Numbered from the stretch's first letter, positions 31,055-40,028 are shown. The stretch: 41,027 nucleotides of DNA from an uncultured Lachnospiraceae bacterium (GCA_947382415.1 CANCYO010000021.1:1-41027), one strand, 5' to 3'. A program made the numbers and translations. The notes: a model not told the origin generated them from the sequence alone.

Positions 31055-32056
31055 ATGAGCGAGTATTTGGTTGAAATTGAAAATGAGCGCCTTTCCTTCT
31101 TCACACCGGCGGGAGAGGTTAAGGCATTAAACGATGTGACGATACGGCTGCGGGAAGGCGAAGTGCTGGGCATCGTGGGTGAGAGCGGAAGCGGCAAGTC
31201 CGTCACCGCCTACAGCCTGATGGGCCTGACGGCGCATCCCGGTAAACTGATCGGCGGTACGTTGGATTTTAACGGCCACCGGATCAATGATATGTCTGAG
31301 AAAGAAATGCGCAAGATGCGCGGCAATGAGGTTGCCATCATCTTTCAGGATCCCATGACCAGTCTGAATCCGGTATATACCATCGGCAATCAGATTGAGG
31401 AGGTGATCCTTCTCCACACAGACAAAAAGAAAAAGGAGGCCCATGCCAGAGCTAAAGAGCTTCTGGAGCTGGTGGGCATCAATGAGCCGGAGAAGCGTTT
31501 AAAACAGTATCCCCATGAATTGTCCGGCGGTATGCGTCAGCGCGTGATGATAGCCATCGCGCTGGCCTGTGAGCCCAAGCTTTTGATCGCCGATGAGCCT
31601 ACCACGGCATTGGATGTGACCATTCAGGCCCAGATTCTTGAATTGATGATGGAGCTGAAGCACAAACTTGGAATGGCTATCATCATGATTACTCATGATC
31701 TGGGAATTGTGGCAAATATCTGTGAGAAGATCGCGGTGATGTATGCGGGACGTATCGTGGAGTACGGTACGGCGGATGAGATTTTTTATGATCCGAAGCA
31801 CGAATACACCAAGGGGCTTCTGCGCAGTATTCCGAGACTGGATGCCACCAAGCACGAGAGACTGGTTCCCATTGAGGGAACTCCCATAGATATGCTCAAT
31901 CCGCCTGCCGGATGTCCTTTTGCACCCCGCTGTGGGCAGTGTATGAAAATCTGTCTGCGCGAGATGCCTCCGGTGACGGAATTCGGAGAGATTCATTATA
32001 CACAGTGCTGGCTGAACCAGAAACAGATGATGGAAGGAGAGGCGGCTAATGAGTGA
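31055..32056 (+). CDS. oppD: Oligopeptide ABC transporter ATPase OppD
   Basis: 333 residues. Walker A GESGSGKSV, signature LSGGMRQRVMIA, Walker B LLIADEPTTALD, switch His in ITHDLG. A C-terminal oligopeptide-transporter extension has the iron-sulfur-type cysteines (CPFAPRCGQCMKIC). Overlaps oppF by 8 nt. Confidence 0.96.
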   Translation: MSEYLVEIENERLSFFTPAGEVKALNDVTIRLREGEVLGIVGESGSGKSVTAYSLMGLTAHPGKLIGGTLDFNGHRINDMSEKEMRKMRGNEVAIIFQDPMTSLNPVYTIGNQIEEVILLHTDKKKKEAHARAKELLELVGINEPEKRLKQYPHELSGGMRQRVMIAIALACEPKLLIADEPTTALDVTIQAQILELMMELKHKLGMAIIMITHDLGIVANICEKIAVMYAGRIVEYGTADEIFYDPKHEYTKGLLRSIPRLDATKHERLVPIEGTPIDMLNPPAGCPFAPRCGQCMKICLREMPPVTEFGEIHYTQCWLNQKQMMEGEAANE

Positions 32057-33047
32057 GAAACTGGTACAGGTTGAACATTTAAAACAGTATTTTTCGGCCG
32101 GAGGCATCGGAAAAAACAAAAGGTATGTGAAGGCTGTGGACGATGTCTCTTTCCACATTGATAAGGGCGAGACGCTAGGCCTGGTGGGAGAGAGCGGCTG
32201 CGGCAAGACCACTACCGGAAGAACTCTGCTCCGGCTGCATGAGCCCACAGAGGGCAGGATCATCTATGACGATCAGGTGATCTTTGAGAAGATGCCGGGC
32301 GGCAAAAGAACCGCCGTTGACATGCTGCCTTACCGCAAGAAAATGCAGATTGTATTTCAGGACCCCTATGCCAGTCTGGATCCCCGCATGACAGTGGGAG
32401 ATATCGTGGGCGAGCCCATCGATATCCACAAGCTGGCAGGCAGTAAGCAGGAGAGATATGACCGCATCATTGAGCTGCTTCAGAGAGTGGGACTGAATTC
32501 GGAACATGCAAACCGTTATCCCCATGAGTTTTCCGGCGGTCAGAGACAGAGGGTGGGGATCGCCAGAGCCCTGGCGGTAAACCCTGAGTTCATTGTCTGC
32601 GACGAGCCGATATCCGCACTGGATGTGTCCATTCAGGCGCAGGTCATCAATATGTTTGAGGATCTGCAGGAGCAGCTTGGGCTGACTTACCTGTTTATCG
32701 CCCATGACCTTTCTGTGGTGAAGCATATATCCAACCGGATCGGCGTGATGTATCTGGGCAATATGGTAGAGCTTGCGGACAGCTATGAGCTGACGGAGCA
32801 CAGCATGCACCCCTATACCCAGAGCCTCATATCGGCTATTCCCATCGCCGACCCCAAGGTAGCAAAGGCAAGCAAGCGTATTGTGCTGGAGGGAGATGTG
32901 CCCAGTCCTTTGAATCCTCCTTCGGGATGCCGTTTCCGCACCCGCTGTCCCTATGCGGATGAGAAATGTGCCTGCGAGGTACCGGAGTGGCGGGAGGCCG
33001 GGAAAAACCACTATGTGGCCTGCCATCATCTGGACAAATGCAATTAG
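32049..33047 (+). CDS. oppF: Oligopeptide ABC transporter ATPase OppF
   Basis: 332 residues. Walker A GESGCGKTT, signature FSGGQRQRVGIA, Walker B FIVCDEPISALD, IAHDLSVV, and the C-terminal C-rich oligopeptide extension (CRFRTRCPYADEKC). Forms the ATPase heterodimer with OppD. A paralogue of oppD, not a duplication artefact. Confidence 0.96.
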   Translation: MSEKLVQVEHLKQYFSAGGIGKNKRYVKAVDDVSFHIDKGETLGLVGESGCGKTTTGRTLLRLHEPTEGRIIYDDQVIFEKMPGGKRTAVDMLPYRKKMQIVFQDPYASLDPRMTVGDIVGEPIDIHKLAGSKQERYDRIIELLQRVGLNSEHANRYPHEFSGGQRQRVGIARALAVNPEFIVCDEPISALDVSIQAQVINMFEDLQEQLGLTYLFIAHDLSVVKHISNRIGVMYLGNMVELADSYELTEHSMHPYTQSLISAIPIADPKVAKASKRIVLEGDVPSPLNPPSGCRFRTRCPYADEKCACEVPEWREAGKNHYVACHHLDKCN

Positions 33048-33136
33048 AACCGCATTTATTTGGATAAGCATCTGCGCATACATGGTATTGTGCCGTGTAC
33101 GCAGTGTTTATAGATAGAAAAAGAGGAGGAAAAATT

Positions 33137-34822
33137 ATGAAAAAGAAAATCATCGCATTGCTTCTTTCTGCTGTGATGGTGATGGGACTTGCCGCATGCG
33201 GCGGCGATTCCAAGACACCCAGCGGCAGTGGAGCAGAGGGCAGCTCCAGTTCTGAGGTTACTGACAATCAGGAACCCAGCCAGAGCTCCGGCAGCAAGAT
33301 CCTGTCCGTTCAGATCGGACCCAATCCCGAGACCATCGATCCCGCGCTGAACAGCGCAGTGGACGGCGGTAATATGCTGCTTCACAATTTTGAGTGTCTG
33401 TTGCTCGTAGGAGAGGACGGCACATTGCAGCCCGGTCAGGCTGAGAGCTGGGAGACTTCCGAGGACGGTCTCACCTGGACTTTCCATCTGCGTGACGGCC
33501 TGAAGTGGTCCGACGGTTCTGACCTGAATGCAAATGACTTTGTTTACAGCTGGAAGCGTGTATGCGATCCTGAAGTTGCCGCTCCCTATGCAGAGACGGT
33601 TCTCAGCATGGTAGAAGGCTATAATGAAGCTATCGCCGGCGATCTGGATGCACTGCAGGTTGCAGCACCCGATGAGAACACACTGGTTGTAACCCTGAAC
33701 GCACCCTGCTCCTTCTTTGGCAGCCTTGCGGCATTCGCTACGCTGAGCCCTGTTCAGCAGGCTACCGTAGAGGCAAACGGAGACAGCTGGGCGGTAAATG
33801 CAGAGACTTATATTTCCAACGGACCCTTCTACGTAAGCGAGTGGGTTCCCAGCTCCTATATTATGATGAGCAAGAACCCTCATTACTGGAATGCGGACGC
33901 TATCAAGCTGGATGGAATCAAGTTCAATCTGATCGAGGATTCCAATGCTGCTTACAGCGCATATCAGACCGGTGAGGTTCTGATGATCAAGGACGTTCCC
34001 ACAGAGGAGATTCCCAGCCTTGAGGGTAACAGCGAGTTCTATGTGGATCCCATCATCGGCACCTATTATGTCAATCTGAACATGAAGGAAGAGATCTTCC
34101 AGAATAAGAAGGTACGTCAGGCTCTGAACCTTGCCATCGACCGCGAGTATGTGGCTAACACCCTGATGCAGGGAACCTACAGCCCCGCAGGCAATTTCAT
34201 GGGTCCCGGCTGGATCGATACCGACGGAAGCGAGTTTATTGATAATGCAAACGGCGGCAATTCCTATATTGACAATGACGACTACGAGGGCAATCTGGCT
34301 AAGGCTAAAGAGCTGCTTGCAGAGGCAGGCTATCCCGACGGCGCAGGATTCCCCAACATCGCATATACCACTAATGATGCAGGCTACCACAAGGTTGTTG
34401 CAGAGTATCTGCAGCAGGCATGGGCTGAGCTCGGTATCAACATGGAAGTAAATATTGTTGAGTGGTCCAGCTTCACACCGCTGCGCCGCGCTCAGAATTA
34501 CGACGTGGCAAGAAACGGCTGGGTTGGCGACTACAGCGATCCCTCCAACATGCTGGATCTGCTCTATTCTTCCAACGGTAACAACGACGGTAAGTTCTCC
34601 AATGCAGAGTACGACGCTGCCATGGACCTTTCCAGAACTACTCTGGATCCCGCAGAGCGTTCTCAGGCACTGCATCAGGCAGAGGATATTCTGATGGAGG
34701 AGGTTGGCTGTATCCCTCTTGCATACTACAATGACTTCTGGCTGCAGAGTGACAAGATCGTGAATTCCTGGCACTCCGCATACGGTTACTGGTATTTCAT
34801 GTACGCAGATATCGTAGAATAA
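33137..34822 (+). CDS. oppA: Oligopeptide-binding lipoprotein OppA
   Basis: 561 residues. ATG at 33137 behind AGAGGAGGA (33122-33130). Signal peptide with lipobox LAAC and Cys21, then a Ser/Gly-rich linker, then an SBP_bac_5 domain (IGPNPETIDPALN, LEAD-type WTFHLRDGLKWSDG, ANDFVYSWKR, NLAIDREYVANTLM, GWVGDYSDPSNMLD). Captures peptides for OppBCDF. Codon use is more restricted than in the neighbours (e.g. GCA Ala, GAG Glu), as expected for a highly expressed binding protein, and this creates a 626-codon antisense shadow frame. Confidence 0.96.
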   Translation: MKKKIIALLLSAVMVMGLAACGGDSKTPSGSGAEGSSSSEVTDNQEPSQSSGSKILSVQIGPNPETIDPALNSAVDGGNMLLHNFECLLLVGEDGTLQPGQAESWETSEDGLTWTFHLRDGLKWSDGSDLNANDFVYSWKRVCDPEVAAPYAETVLSMVEGYNEAIAGDLDALQVAAPDENTLVVTLNAPCSFFGSLAAFATLSPVQQATVEANGDSWAVNAETYISNGPFYVSEWVPSSYIMMSKNPHYWNADAIKLDGIKFNLIEDSNAAYSAYQTGEVLMIKDVPTEEIPSLEGNSEFYVDPIIGTYYVNLNMKEEIFQNKKVRQALNLAIDREYVANTLMQGTYSPAGNFMGPGWIDTDGSEFIDNANGGNSYIDNDDYEGNLAKAKELLAEAGYPDGAGFPNIAYTTNDAGYHKVVAEYLQQAWAELGINMEVNIVEWSSFTPLRRAQNYDVARNGWVGDYSDPSNMLDLLYSSNGNNDGKFSNAEYDAAMDLSRTTLDPAERSQALHQAEDILMEEVGCIPLAYYNDFWLQSDKIVNSWHSAYGYWYFMYADIVE

Positions 34823-34880
34823 TTTCGGATGGCAGTTTGGAGCGTTTCTAAGTAATTGCAGACGTAAATCAGGAACAGTT

Positions 34881-34920
34881 AAGGCGCATTTTCCGATATA
34901 TTTCGGGAAATGCGCCTTTT
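34881..34920 (+). terminator. Terminator of the opp operon
   Basis: 16-bp stem AAGGCGCATTTTCCGA / TCGGGAAATGCGCCTT (one G-T), 6-nt loop, T-run. Confidence 0.9.
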
Positions 34921-34954
34921 CACTACAGCAATACACCTTTTTTGAATTTTATTG

Positions 34955-34983
34955 TTGAAATTATTCCCATCTTATGATAGAAT
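34955..34983 (+). promoter_or_regulatory. Promoter of secG
   Basis: TTGAAA (34955-34960), 17-nt spacer, TAGAAT (34978-34983); 30 nt before the secG start. Confidence 0.65.
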
Positions 34984-35012
34984 AAAATCTGCTTGACATT
35001 AGGAGGTGTGAA

Positions 35013-35255
35013 ATGGAAGTTCTGAAAATTGTTTTGACAGTGGTTTATATTATAGTGTGTGTTGCGCTTGTTGTGTTAGTATTGATGCAGGAAGGAAAGT
35101 CGGCGGGGCTGGGAACCATCAGCGGCGCGGCGGAAACCTACTGGGGTAAGAATAAGGGCCGTTCCATGGAGGGACTTTTAGTAAAGTTGACCAAGGTGCT
35201 GGCGGTATCTTTTATCCTGATTTCGGTCATACTGAATTTGAATGTTTTCTCATAA
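35013..35255 (+). CDS. secG: Preprotein translocase subunit SecG
   Basis: 80 residues: TM1 (VLKIVLTVVYIIVCVALVVLVLM), the conserved QEGKSAGLGTISGAAETYWGK-like cytoplasmic loop, and TM2 (LTKVLAVSFILISVILNLNVF). Accessory subunit of SecYEG. AGGAGG before the ATG. Typical Firmicutes position ahead of rnr-smpB-ssrA. Confidence 0.95.
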   Translation: MEVLKIVLTVVYIIVCVALVVLVLMQEGKSAGLGTISGAAETYWGKNKGRSMEGLLVKLTKVLAVSFILISVILNLNVFS

Positions 35256-35265
35256 CACATAAGAC

Positions 35266-35297
35266 AAACACTCTTGCAAAAGGGTGTTTTCTTTTTT
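35266..35297 (+). terminator. Terminator (or partial attenuator) after secG
   Basis: 8-bp stem AAACACTC/GGGTGTTT (one G-T), 8-nt loop, followed by a long T-run (TTTTCTTTTTTT). Confidence 0.75.
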
Positions 35298-35345
35298 TAA
35301 CATTTTGGAATAAGCATCCTGGAATTTTTGGAGAATGGATTTTTG

Positions 35346-37559
35346 ATGAGTGAGGATAGAGCTGAAATAAGCAAAAAGCGCGCGGAGCGCAAAAATAAAA
35401 TATGTGAGCTGGTGGAATCCGATTTTTATACGCCTATGAAAGAGAAGGAGCTTGCCTCCTTTATGCAGGTGGACAAGTCCGACAGGGAAGAGCTCGTTGA
35501 TATTCTGAGGGAGCTTTTGATGGAAGGCCGTCTGATGCTTACCGCTAAGGGCAAGTATATAAAAGGGGACGGCAGCATTGTGGTGGGCTCCTTTATCGGC
35601 AATGCCAGGGGATTTGGCTTTGTGCGTGTGGCAGGCAGGGAGGAAGATCTGTTTATTCCGGAAGATAAGACGGGGGGCGCGTTTCATCAGGATATTGTCC
35701 GGGTGGAGCTCTTAAAGCCGGGACACGGCAGAAGACAGGAGGCTCAGGTGCTGCAGATCATTCAGAGAGGGATCACCGCGCTGGTGGGAACTTATGAGCG
35801 CAGCAGAGAGCATTATGGTTTTGTCGTCCCGGATAACGGCAGGATTCCCTGCGATATTTTTGTGCCTGTAGAGTGTTCTATGGGCGCTATGAGCGGGCAT
35901 AAGGTTGTGGTGGAGATCACCGATTACGGAACCGGCGGACAGGAGGACGGGCTGCCCGGAAGAGCCGTGCATAATCCGGAGGGAAAAGTGACGGAGATAC
36001 TGGGGCATATCAATGACCCGGGTGTGGATATCCTCTCCATCGTGCGGGCCTATGAGCTGCCGGTGGAATTTTCCGAGCGGGTCATGAGGCAGGTGGAACA
36101 TGTGGCCCATGATGTGACAGAGGCGGACTGTGCGGGGCGCAGGGATCTGCGGGATGTGACCATGGTGACCATCGACGGCGAGGACGCTAAGGATCTGGAC
36201 GACGCCGTGAGTGTGGAATTCGACGGAAACTTTTATCATCTGGGCGTACACATTGCCGATGTGACCAATTATGTGCAGGAGAATTCCGCCCTGGACAGGG
36301 AGGCGCTTCGGCGCGGAACCAGCGTCTATCTGGTGGACCGTGTGATTCCCATGCTTCCCCATGCGCTCTCCAACGGAATCTGTTCCCTGAATGCGGGTGA
36401 GGACAGGCTGGCTTTAAGCTGCCTGATGAAGATCGACGGGAAGGGAGAGATCGTTGACTATGAGATCTGCGAATCGGTAATCCGGGTGGACAGGCGGATG
36501 AGCTATCCTGTCGTGCGGGCGCTTCTGGAGGATGAAGGGAGCGGGGACTGGCAGCGGCTTGCGGATGAATACGCCGCATTGCTGCCCATGTTCAGACAGA
36601 TGCGCAGCCTGTCGGCGCTCCTGAGAGAGCGGAGGCGCAGACGCGGTTCCATTGATTTTGATTTTCCGGAGTGTAAGATACTTCTGGACGAACAGGGACA
36701 TCCGCTGGAGATCAAACCTTATGAGCGCAATGTGGCCACGGATATCATCGAGGATTTTATGCTGGCCGCAAATGAGACCGTGGCACAGCATTTTTACTGG
36801 ATGGAGCTGCCATTTGTCTATCGGGTGCATGATGTGCCGGACCCGGATAAGATCCGCAAACTGGCTCTTTTTATCAATAATTTTGGTTATTATATGAAAT
36901 CCATGGATAAGCGGGGAAGCAAGGTGGGCAGTGAGGAGGTGCATCCCAAGGAGATCCAGAAGCTTCTGGAAAAGATTGTGGGAACGCCCGAGGAGCCCAT
37001 GATCGCCAGACTGGCCCTGCGCAGTATGCAGCAGGCAAAATACAGCGTGGAGAGCAGCGGGCATTTCGGACTGGCCTGTCAGTTTTACTGTCATTTTACT
37101 TCGCCCATCAGGCGCTATCCCGACCTGCAGATACACCGCATCATAAAGGAGCAGCTCCGGGGCAGATTAAACGGGGAGCGCATCGCCCATTACAGGCAGA
37201 TACTGCCCGATGTGGCCAAAGAGTCCTCCAGGCTGGAGCGCCGGGCTGACGAGGCCGAGCGGGAGACGGATAAGCTCAAGAAGGTGGAGTATATGGAGAA
37301 GCATCTGGATGAAGAATTCGACGGTGTGATCTCCGGCGTGACTTCGTGGGGAATCTATGTGGAGCTTCCCAATACGGTGGAAGGACTGGTGCATGTATCC
37401 AAACTGCCGGGAGATTATTTTTACTATGATGAGAGCGCGTGCGAGATGGTGGGAAAAGCCACAGGGCAGAGCTATAAGCTGGGAATGCCGGTACGCGTCC
37501 GGGTGGCGGGGTGCGACCGTTTTAACCGCACCATAGATTTTGATATCGGAGGAGAGTAG
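35346..37559 (+). CDS. rnr: Ribonuclease R
   Basis: 737 residues from the ATG at 35346 (a TTG at 35343 is possible; GGAG at 35330-35333). N-terminal winged helix and cold-shock-like OB regions (GSFIGNARGFGFVRV), RNB catalytic domain with VTIDGEDAKDLDDA acidic cluster and SPIRRYPDLQIHR, and C-terminal S1 domain (FDGVISGVTSWGIYVEL). A 3'-5' exonuclease for structured RNA that, with SmpB/tmRNA encoded next, degrades non-stop mRNAs. No lysine-rich tail after S1. The gap to smpB is 2 nt. Confidence 0.95.
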   Translation: MSEDRAEISKKRAERKNKICELVESDFYTPMKEKELASFMQVDKSDREELVDILRELLMEGRLMLTAKGKYIKGDGSIVVGSFIGNARGFGFVRVAGREEDLFIPEDKTGGAFHQDIVRVELLKPGHGRRQEAQVLQIIQRGITALVGTYERSREHYGFVVPDNGRIPCDIFVPVECSMGAMSGHKVVVEITDYGTGGQEDGLPGRAVHNPEGKVTEILGHINDPGVDILSIVRAYELPVEFSERVMRQVEHVAHDVTEADCAGRRDLRDVTMVTIDGEDAKDLDDAVSVEFDGNFYHLGVHIADVTNYVQENSALDREALRRGTSVYLVDRVIPMLPHALSNGICSLNAGEDRLALSCLMKIDGKGEIVDYEICESVIRVDRRMSYPVVRALLEDEGSGDWQRLADEYAALLPMFRQMRSLSALLRERRRRRGSIDFDFPECKILLDEQGHPLEIKPYERNVATDIIEDFMLAANETVAQHFYWMELPFVYRVHDVPDPDKIRKLALFINNFGYYMKSMDKRGSKVGSEEVHPKEIQKLLEKIVGTPEEPMIARLALRSMQQAKYSVESSGHFGLACQFYCHFTSPIRRYPDLQIHRIIKEQLRGRLNGERIAHYRQILPDVAKESSRLERRADEAERETDKLKKVEYMEKHLDEEFDGVISGVTSWGIYVELPNTVEGLVHVSKLPGDYFYYDESACEMVGKATGQSYKLGMPVRVRVAGCDRFNRTIDFDIGGE

Positions 37560-37561
37560 AG

Positions 37562-38029
37562 ATGGCGAAGACGGAGAGTGGGAAACTGATTGCCAACAAC
37601 AAGAAAGCATACCATGACTATTTCATAGACGAGACCTATGAGACGGGGGTTGCTCTGCACGGAACGGAAGTGAAATCCATGCGGATGGGCAAGTGCAGTA
37701 TCAAAGAGAGCTTTGTGCGTATCGAAAACGGCGAGGTCTTCGTCTATGGCATGCATGTGAGTCCTTATGAGAAGGGCAATCTTTTTAATAAAGACCCGCT
37801 GCGGGTGAAAAAGCTGTTGATGCACCGTCATGAGATTAACAGGCTGGAGGGTAAGATTAAAGAAAAGGGGTATACGCTGGTGCCGCTGCAGGTATACTTT
37901 AAAAAGGGCAGAGTCAAGGTTGAGATCGGTCTGGCCCGGGGTAAAAAGTTATATGACAAGCGGGAATCCATCGCTAAGAAGGACGCCAGGAGAGAGACAG
38001 AGAGGGAGTTTAAGGTGAGGAATCTGTGA
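37562..38029 (+). CDS. smpB: tmRNA-binding protein SmpB
   Basis: 155 residues, the full family length. NKKAYHDYFIDETYETGVAL and GTEVKSMRMGKCSIKESFVRI are canonical, and the C-terminal tail DKRESIAKKDARRETER is the helix that mimics mRNA in the ribosome. Partner RNA ssrA lies 247 nt downstream. Confidence 0.97.
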   Translation: MAKTESGKLIANNKKAYHDYFIDETYETGVALHGTEVKSMRMGKCSIKESFVRIENGEVFVYGMHVSPYEKGNLFNKDPLRVKKLLMHRHEINRLEGKIKEKGYTLVPLQVYFKKGRVKVEIGLARGKKLYDKRESIAKKDARRETEREFKVRNL

Positions 38030-38079
38030 TTGGCGGCATAATTGGGGCATGATTGTAGCATTCAACCGGGGCGGCAGGG

Positions 38080-38106
38080 GGAGGCAGAATTCATAATAAT
38101 GCCTCC
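38080..38106. repeat. 7-bp inverted repeat after smpB
   Basis: GGAGGCA (38080-38086) / TGCCTCC (38100-38106), 13-nt loop, no T-run. Perhaps a weak smpB terminator. The rest of 38030-38208 has only short degenerate ATCAGGYGRAA-like repeats. Confidence 0.35.
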
Positions 38107-38208
38107 GGCGAAGCAAGTCACAATATCAGGCGGAATAGTTACAACATCAGGTGAAACAGGCAAAAAACAGGCGGAATCATGCTGAGCGGAAAAAGTGTCA
38201 GGGAGGTG

Positions 38209-38237
38209 TTGACGAAAGAAAATGCAATTGATATAAT
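38209..38237 (+). promoter_or_regulatory. Sigma-A promoter of ssrA
   Basis: TTGACG (38209-38214), 17-nt spacer, TATAAT (38232-38237). The primary transcript would carry a ~32-nt leader removed by RNase P at 38276. Confidence 0.8.
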
Positions 38238-38275
38238 TACAGAGGATTGAAATGTGTTTTTTGGATATTTAATAA

Positions 38276-38649
38276 GGGGTAGTAAAGGTTTCGACAGGGG
38301 TCTTGCAGCTGGAGAAGCTATCCGCATGCGATGCGTCAAATGGCAAAATTAAATTAAACGCTGAAGATAATTTAGCATTTGCAGCGTAAGCTGTAAATTC
38401 CGCAGCCGTATGGCTGCTGTCCGCTCTAAGGCACTCACACTTTAGAATCCGGGCATCATCTATGTGAGAAACGACATGTGACGGGCTTCGGGCACATGGG
38501 CGTATAAGAAGCTACCGAATCCGGCCGGCTGTTCGTTTCCAGCCGGAGGAGGGAACAGGAGGAAGCGAGTTCCTCCAAAATAACGGACTATGATAGTAGA
38601 AGTACAGGGAATGGGCTTTTGGACACGGGTTCGACTCCCGTCTACTCCA
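38276..38649 (+). ncRNA. ssrA: tmRNA (transfer-messenger RNA)
   Basis: Ribosome-rescue RNA. The 5' end GGGGTAG pairs with CTACTCC before the discriminator A (38649). The tRNA-like part has the GGTTTCGACAGGGGTC and GGGTTCGACTCCC (T-arm) hallmarks. The mRNA-like part starts at resume codon GGC (38342) and encodes the tag GKIKLNAEDNLAFAA, stop TAA at 38387-38389. Mature length about 374 nt plus CCA. The genome has CTA after the discriminator, so CCA must be added. Pseudoknot stems follow the tag (e.g. CCGCAGCC...GGCTGC). A partial copy of its 3' end lies 56 bp downstream. Confidence 0.96.
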
Positions 38650-38714
38650 CTAAAAGGACTCGATGGCGAGTCGAACCCGTTGGGTTCAGGCTCCCGTCTA
38701 CTCCACTGAAAGGA
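38627..38714 (+). repeat. Duplicated ssrA 3' end with inverted T-arm copy between (att-like)
   Basis: CTCCCGTCTACTCCACT plus a further AAAGGA recurs at 38635-38658 and 38691-38714 (23 of 24 identical). The second copy extends back to a GGGTTC at 38682, mimicking the T-arm. Between them GAGTCGAACCCGT (38668-38680) is the exact reverse complement of 38625-38637 in the T-arm, and GACTCG-ATGG-CGAGTC (38657-38672) is a perfect hairpin. Confidence 0.7.
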
Positions 38715-38753
38715 ATGCTTGAAAATGCAATGTTTTCGGCATTCTTTTCTTTT
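38713..38753 (+). terminator. Terminator after the ssrA region
   Basis: Stem GAATGC-T-TGAAAA / TTTTCGG-CATTC with one bulge, followed by TTTTCTTTT. It sits after the second 3'-end copy, not after the functional one. Confidence 0.65.
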
Positions 38754-38870
38754 GATTTTGATGAAAGATGCCGAGACAGTTTATAAAATTTAAATATCAC
38801 AATCCGTCATATACAGAGCACAGAAGGCTGTATCCTGTACTCCGACAGAGGAAGCCGGTACTGTTCGCTG

Positions 38871-38993
38871 GATTATCAGGTACCGGAAAAAGAGCATGGA
38901 TTCATCAAAAAAAGAAGAATTTATTACATGGCTCCGCCTAACACAAGACATCAGAGGTTGGTTTCTGATCTGCATTATCAGATAAAAGACTAA
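38871..38993 (+). pseudogene. Fragment of a Uma2-family (DUF820) nuclease-like gene
   Basis: Frame ending TAA at 38991-38993 encodes ...EHGFIKKRRIYYMAPPNTRHQRL followed by VSDLHYQIKD. The MAPPNTRHQ core is the typical Uma2 N-terminal motif (Y.MAPP...HQR), but there is no start, no catalytic core, and the frame stops 21 codons later. It is a remnant only. A 57-codon frame overlaps it (ATG at 38769), without recognisable content. Confidence 0.45.
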
Positions 38994-39191
38994 AAGTTCA
39001 GTAAAAAACGATATCTTGAAAACATAGTTGCGGTAAATGGAAAAGATGTTGCGTTAATGCATATCTTAACCATGACAAAGCCCCAAAAGAAGCAAGAATG
39101 CAGTCATTAGATGAAAATGTCTTGTATGTATCGGTACATTGTAAGCGCCCAATAATCAGGCGGACTGAATATGGTATGGAAGGATAAGGAT
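38994..39191. other. Intergenic debris downstream of ssrA
   Basis: AT-rich sequence with several very short frames (one of about 30 codons ending at 39188) and no ribosome binding site or promoter I would support. Consistent with decayed mobile-island DNA. Confidence 0.4.
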
Positions 39192-39920
39192 ATGATATTT
39201 ATTACGGGTGATACACATGAAAGGTTTGAACGCGTTGAGGTATTCTGCAGACGTTTCCAGACCTCACATGATGATATACTTATTATTTTGGGGGATGCGG
39301 GAATCAATTTCAGCGGGGCGGCATACGATCGGCCGAAAAAGGAACTGCTGGAATCTTTGCCGATCACTGTATTTGCTATCCACGGAAACCATGAGCAACG
39401 TCCCTGTACGATTGCCGGCTACAAGGAAAAGCTGTGGAAGGGCGGAATCGTTTACTATGAAGAAGAATATCCCAGTATTCTGTTCGCAAAGGACGGGGAG
39501 ATATTTGATTTAGACGGAAAGCAGACGATTGTAATCGGCGGGGCGTACAGCATTGACAAGGAAATGCGTCTTGCACACGGATGGGGCTGGTGGGAGGACG
39601 AACAGCCTTCGGAGGAGATCAGGGAATATGTGGAACAGCAGCTTGAAAAGAGGGGCTGGAAGGCAGATGTGGTACTGAGTCATACAGCACCGCTGAAGTA
39701 TGAGCCTGTTGAAGTTTTTATGTCAGGCGTAAATCAGAGCAGCGTTGATAAGTCTACGGAGGTTTGGCTTGACTCCATTGAAGATAGACTGTCCTATGAA
39801 AAGTGGTACTGTGGACATTATCATACTGAGAAGAAGATTGACAAACTGGAAATCATGTTTGAGAGCTTCGATGAGTTCTGTTCAGGTATGAGACGAAAGA
39901 GTGAAGAGACGGGGAATTAA
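39192..39920 (+). CDS. Calcineurin-like metallophosphoesterase
   Basis: 242 residues from the ATG at 39192 (AAGGATAAGGAT upstream); the frame from 39171 adds seven residues without a better site. Metal-site motifs in order: GDTH (Asp7, His9), GDAG (Asp35), GNHE (Asn66-His67), VVLSHTAP, CGHYHTE. A two-metal phosphodiesterase or phosphatase of unknown substrate. Possibly cargo of an island in the ssrA locus. A strong terminator follows. Confidence 0.85.
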   Translation: MIFITGDTHERFERVEVFCRRFQTSHDDILIILGDAGINFSGAAYDRPKKELLESLPITVFAIHGNHEQRPCTIAGYKEKLWKGGIVYYEEEYPSILFAKDGEIFDLDGKQTIVIGGAYSIDKEMRLAHGWGWWEDEQPSEEIREYVEQQLEKRGWKADVVLSHTAPLKYEPVEVFMSGVNQSSVDKSTEVWLDSIEDRLSYEKWYCGHYHTEKKIDKLEIMFESFDEFCSGMRRKSEETGN

Positions 39921-39980
39921 AACAATCATTGTGAAACTTTATGGGCAGCATAGGATGAGGACTCTCCTCTGTCCGCCGGG

Positions 39981-40028
39981 AAAACTTCCAAAAGCATGAT
40001 TATTCAAGCTCTTGGAAGTTTTCTTTTT
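39981..40028 (+). terminator. Terminator of the metallophosphoesterase gene
   Basis: 15-bp stem AAAACTTCCAAAAGC / GCTCTTGGAAGTTTT (one mismatch), 12-nt loop, then TTTTCTTTTT. Confidence 0.9.

Noticed and set aside
31055..33047. oppD and oppF as the missing ATPases of the 14954-26001 operon
   Set aside because: They carry the oligopeptide-transporter C-terminal extension and sit in their own operon with its own promoter after the gpmI terminator.
33056..34936. 626-codon open frame antisense to oppA
   Set aside because: It mirrors the biased codon use of oppA, has no ribosome binding site or domain, and oppA on the other strand is unmistakable.
38668..38710. A second tRNA or tmRNA gene after ssrA
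   Set aside because: Only T-arm and acceptor-like pieces are present, with no D or anticodon part and no pairing 5' acceptor strand.
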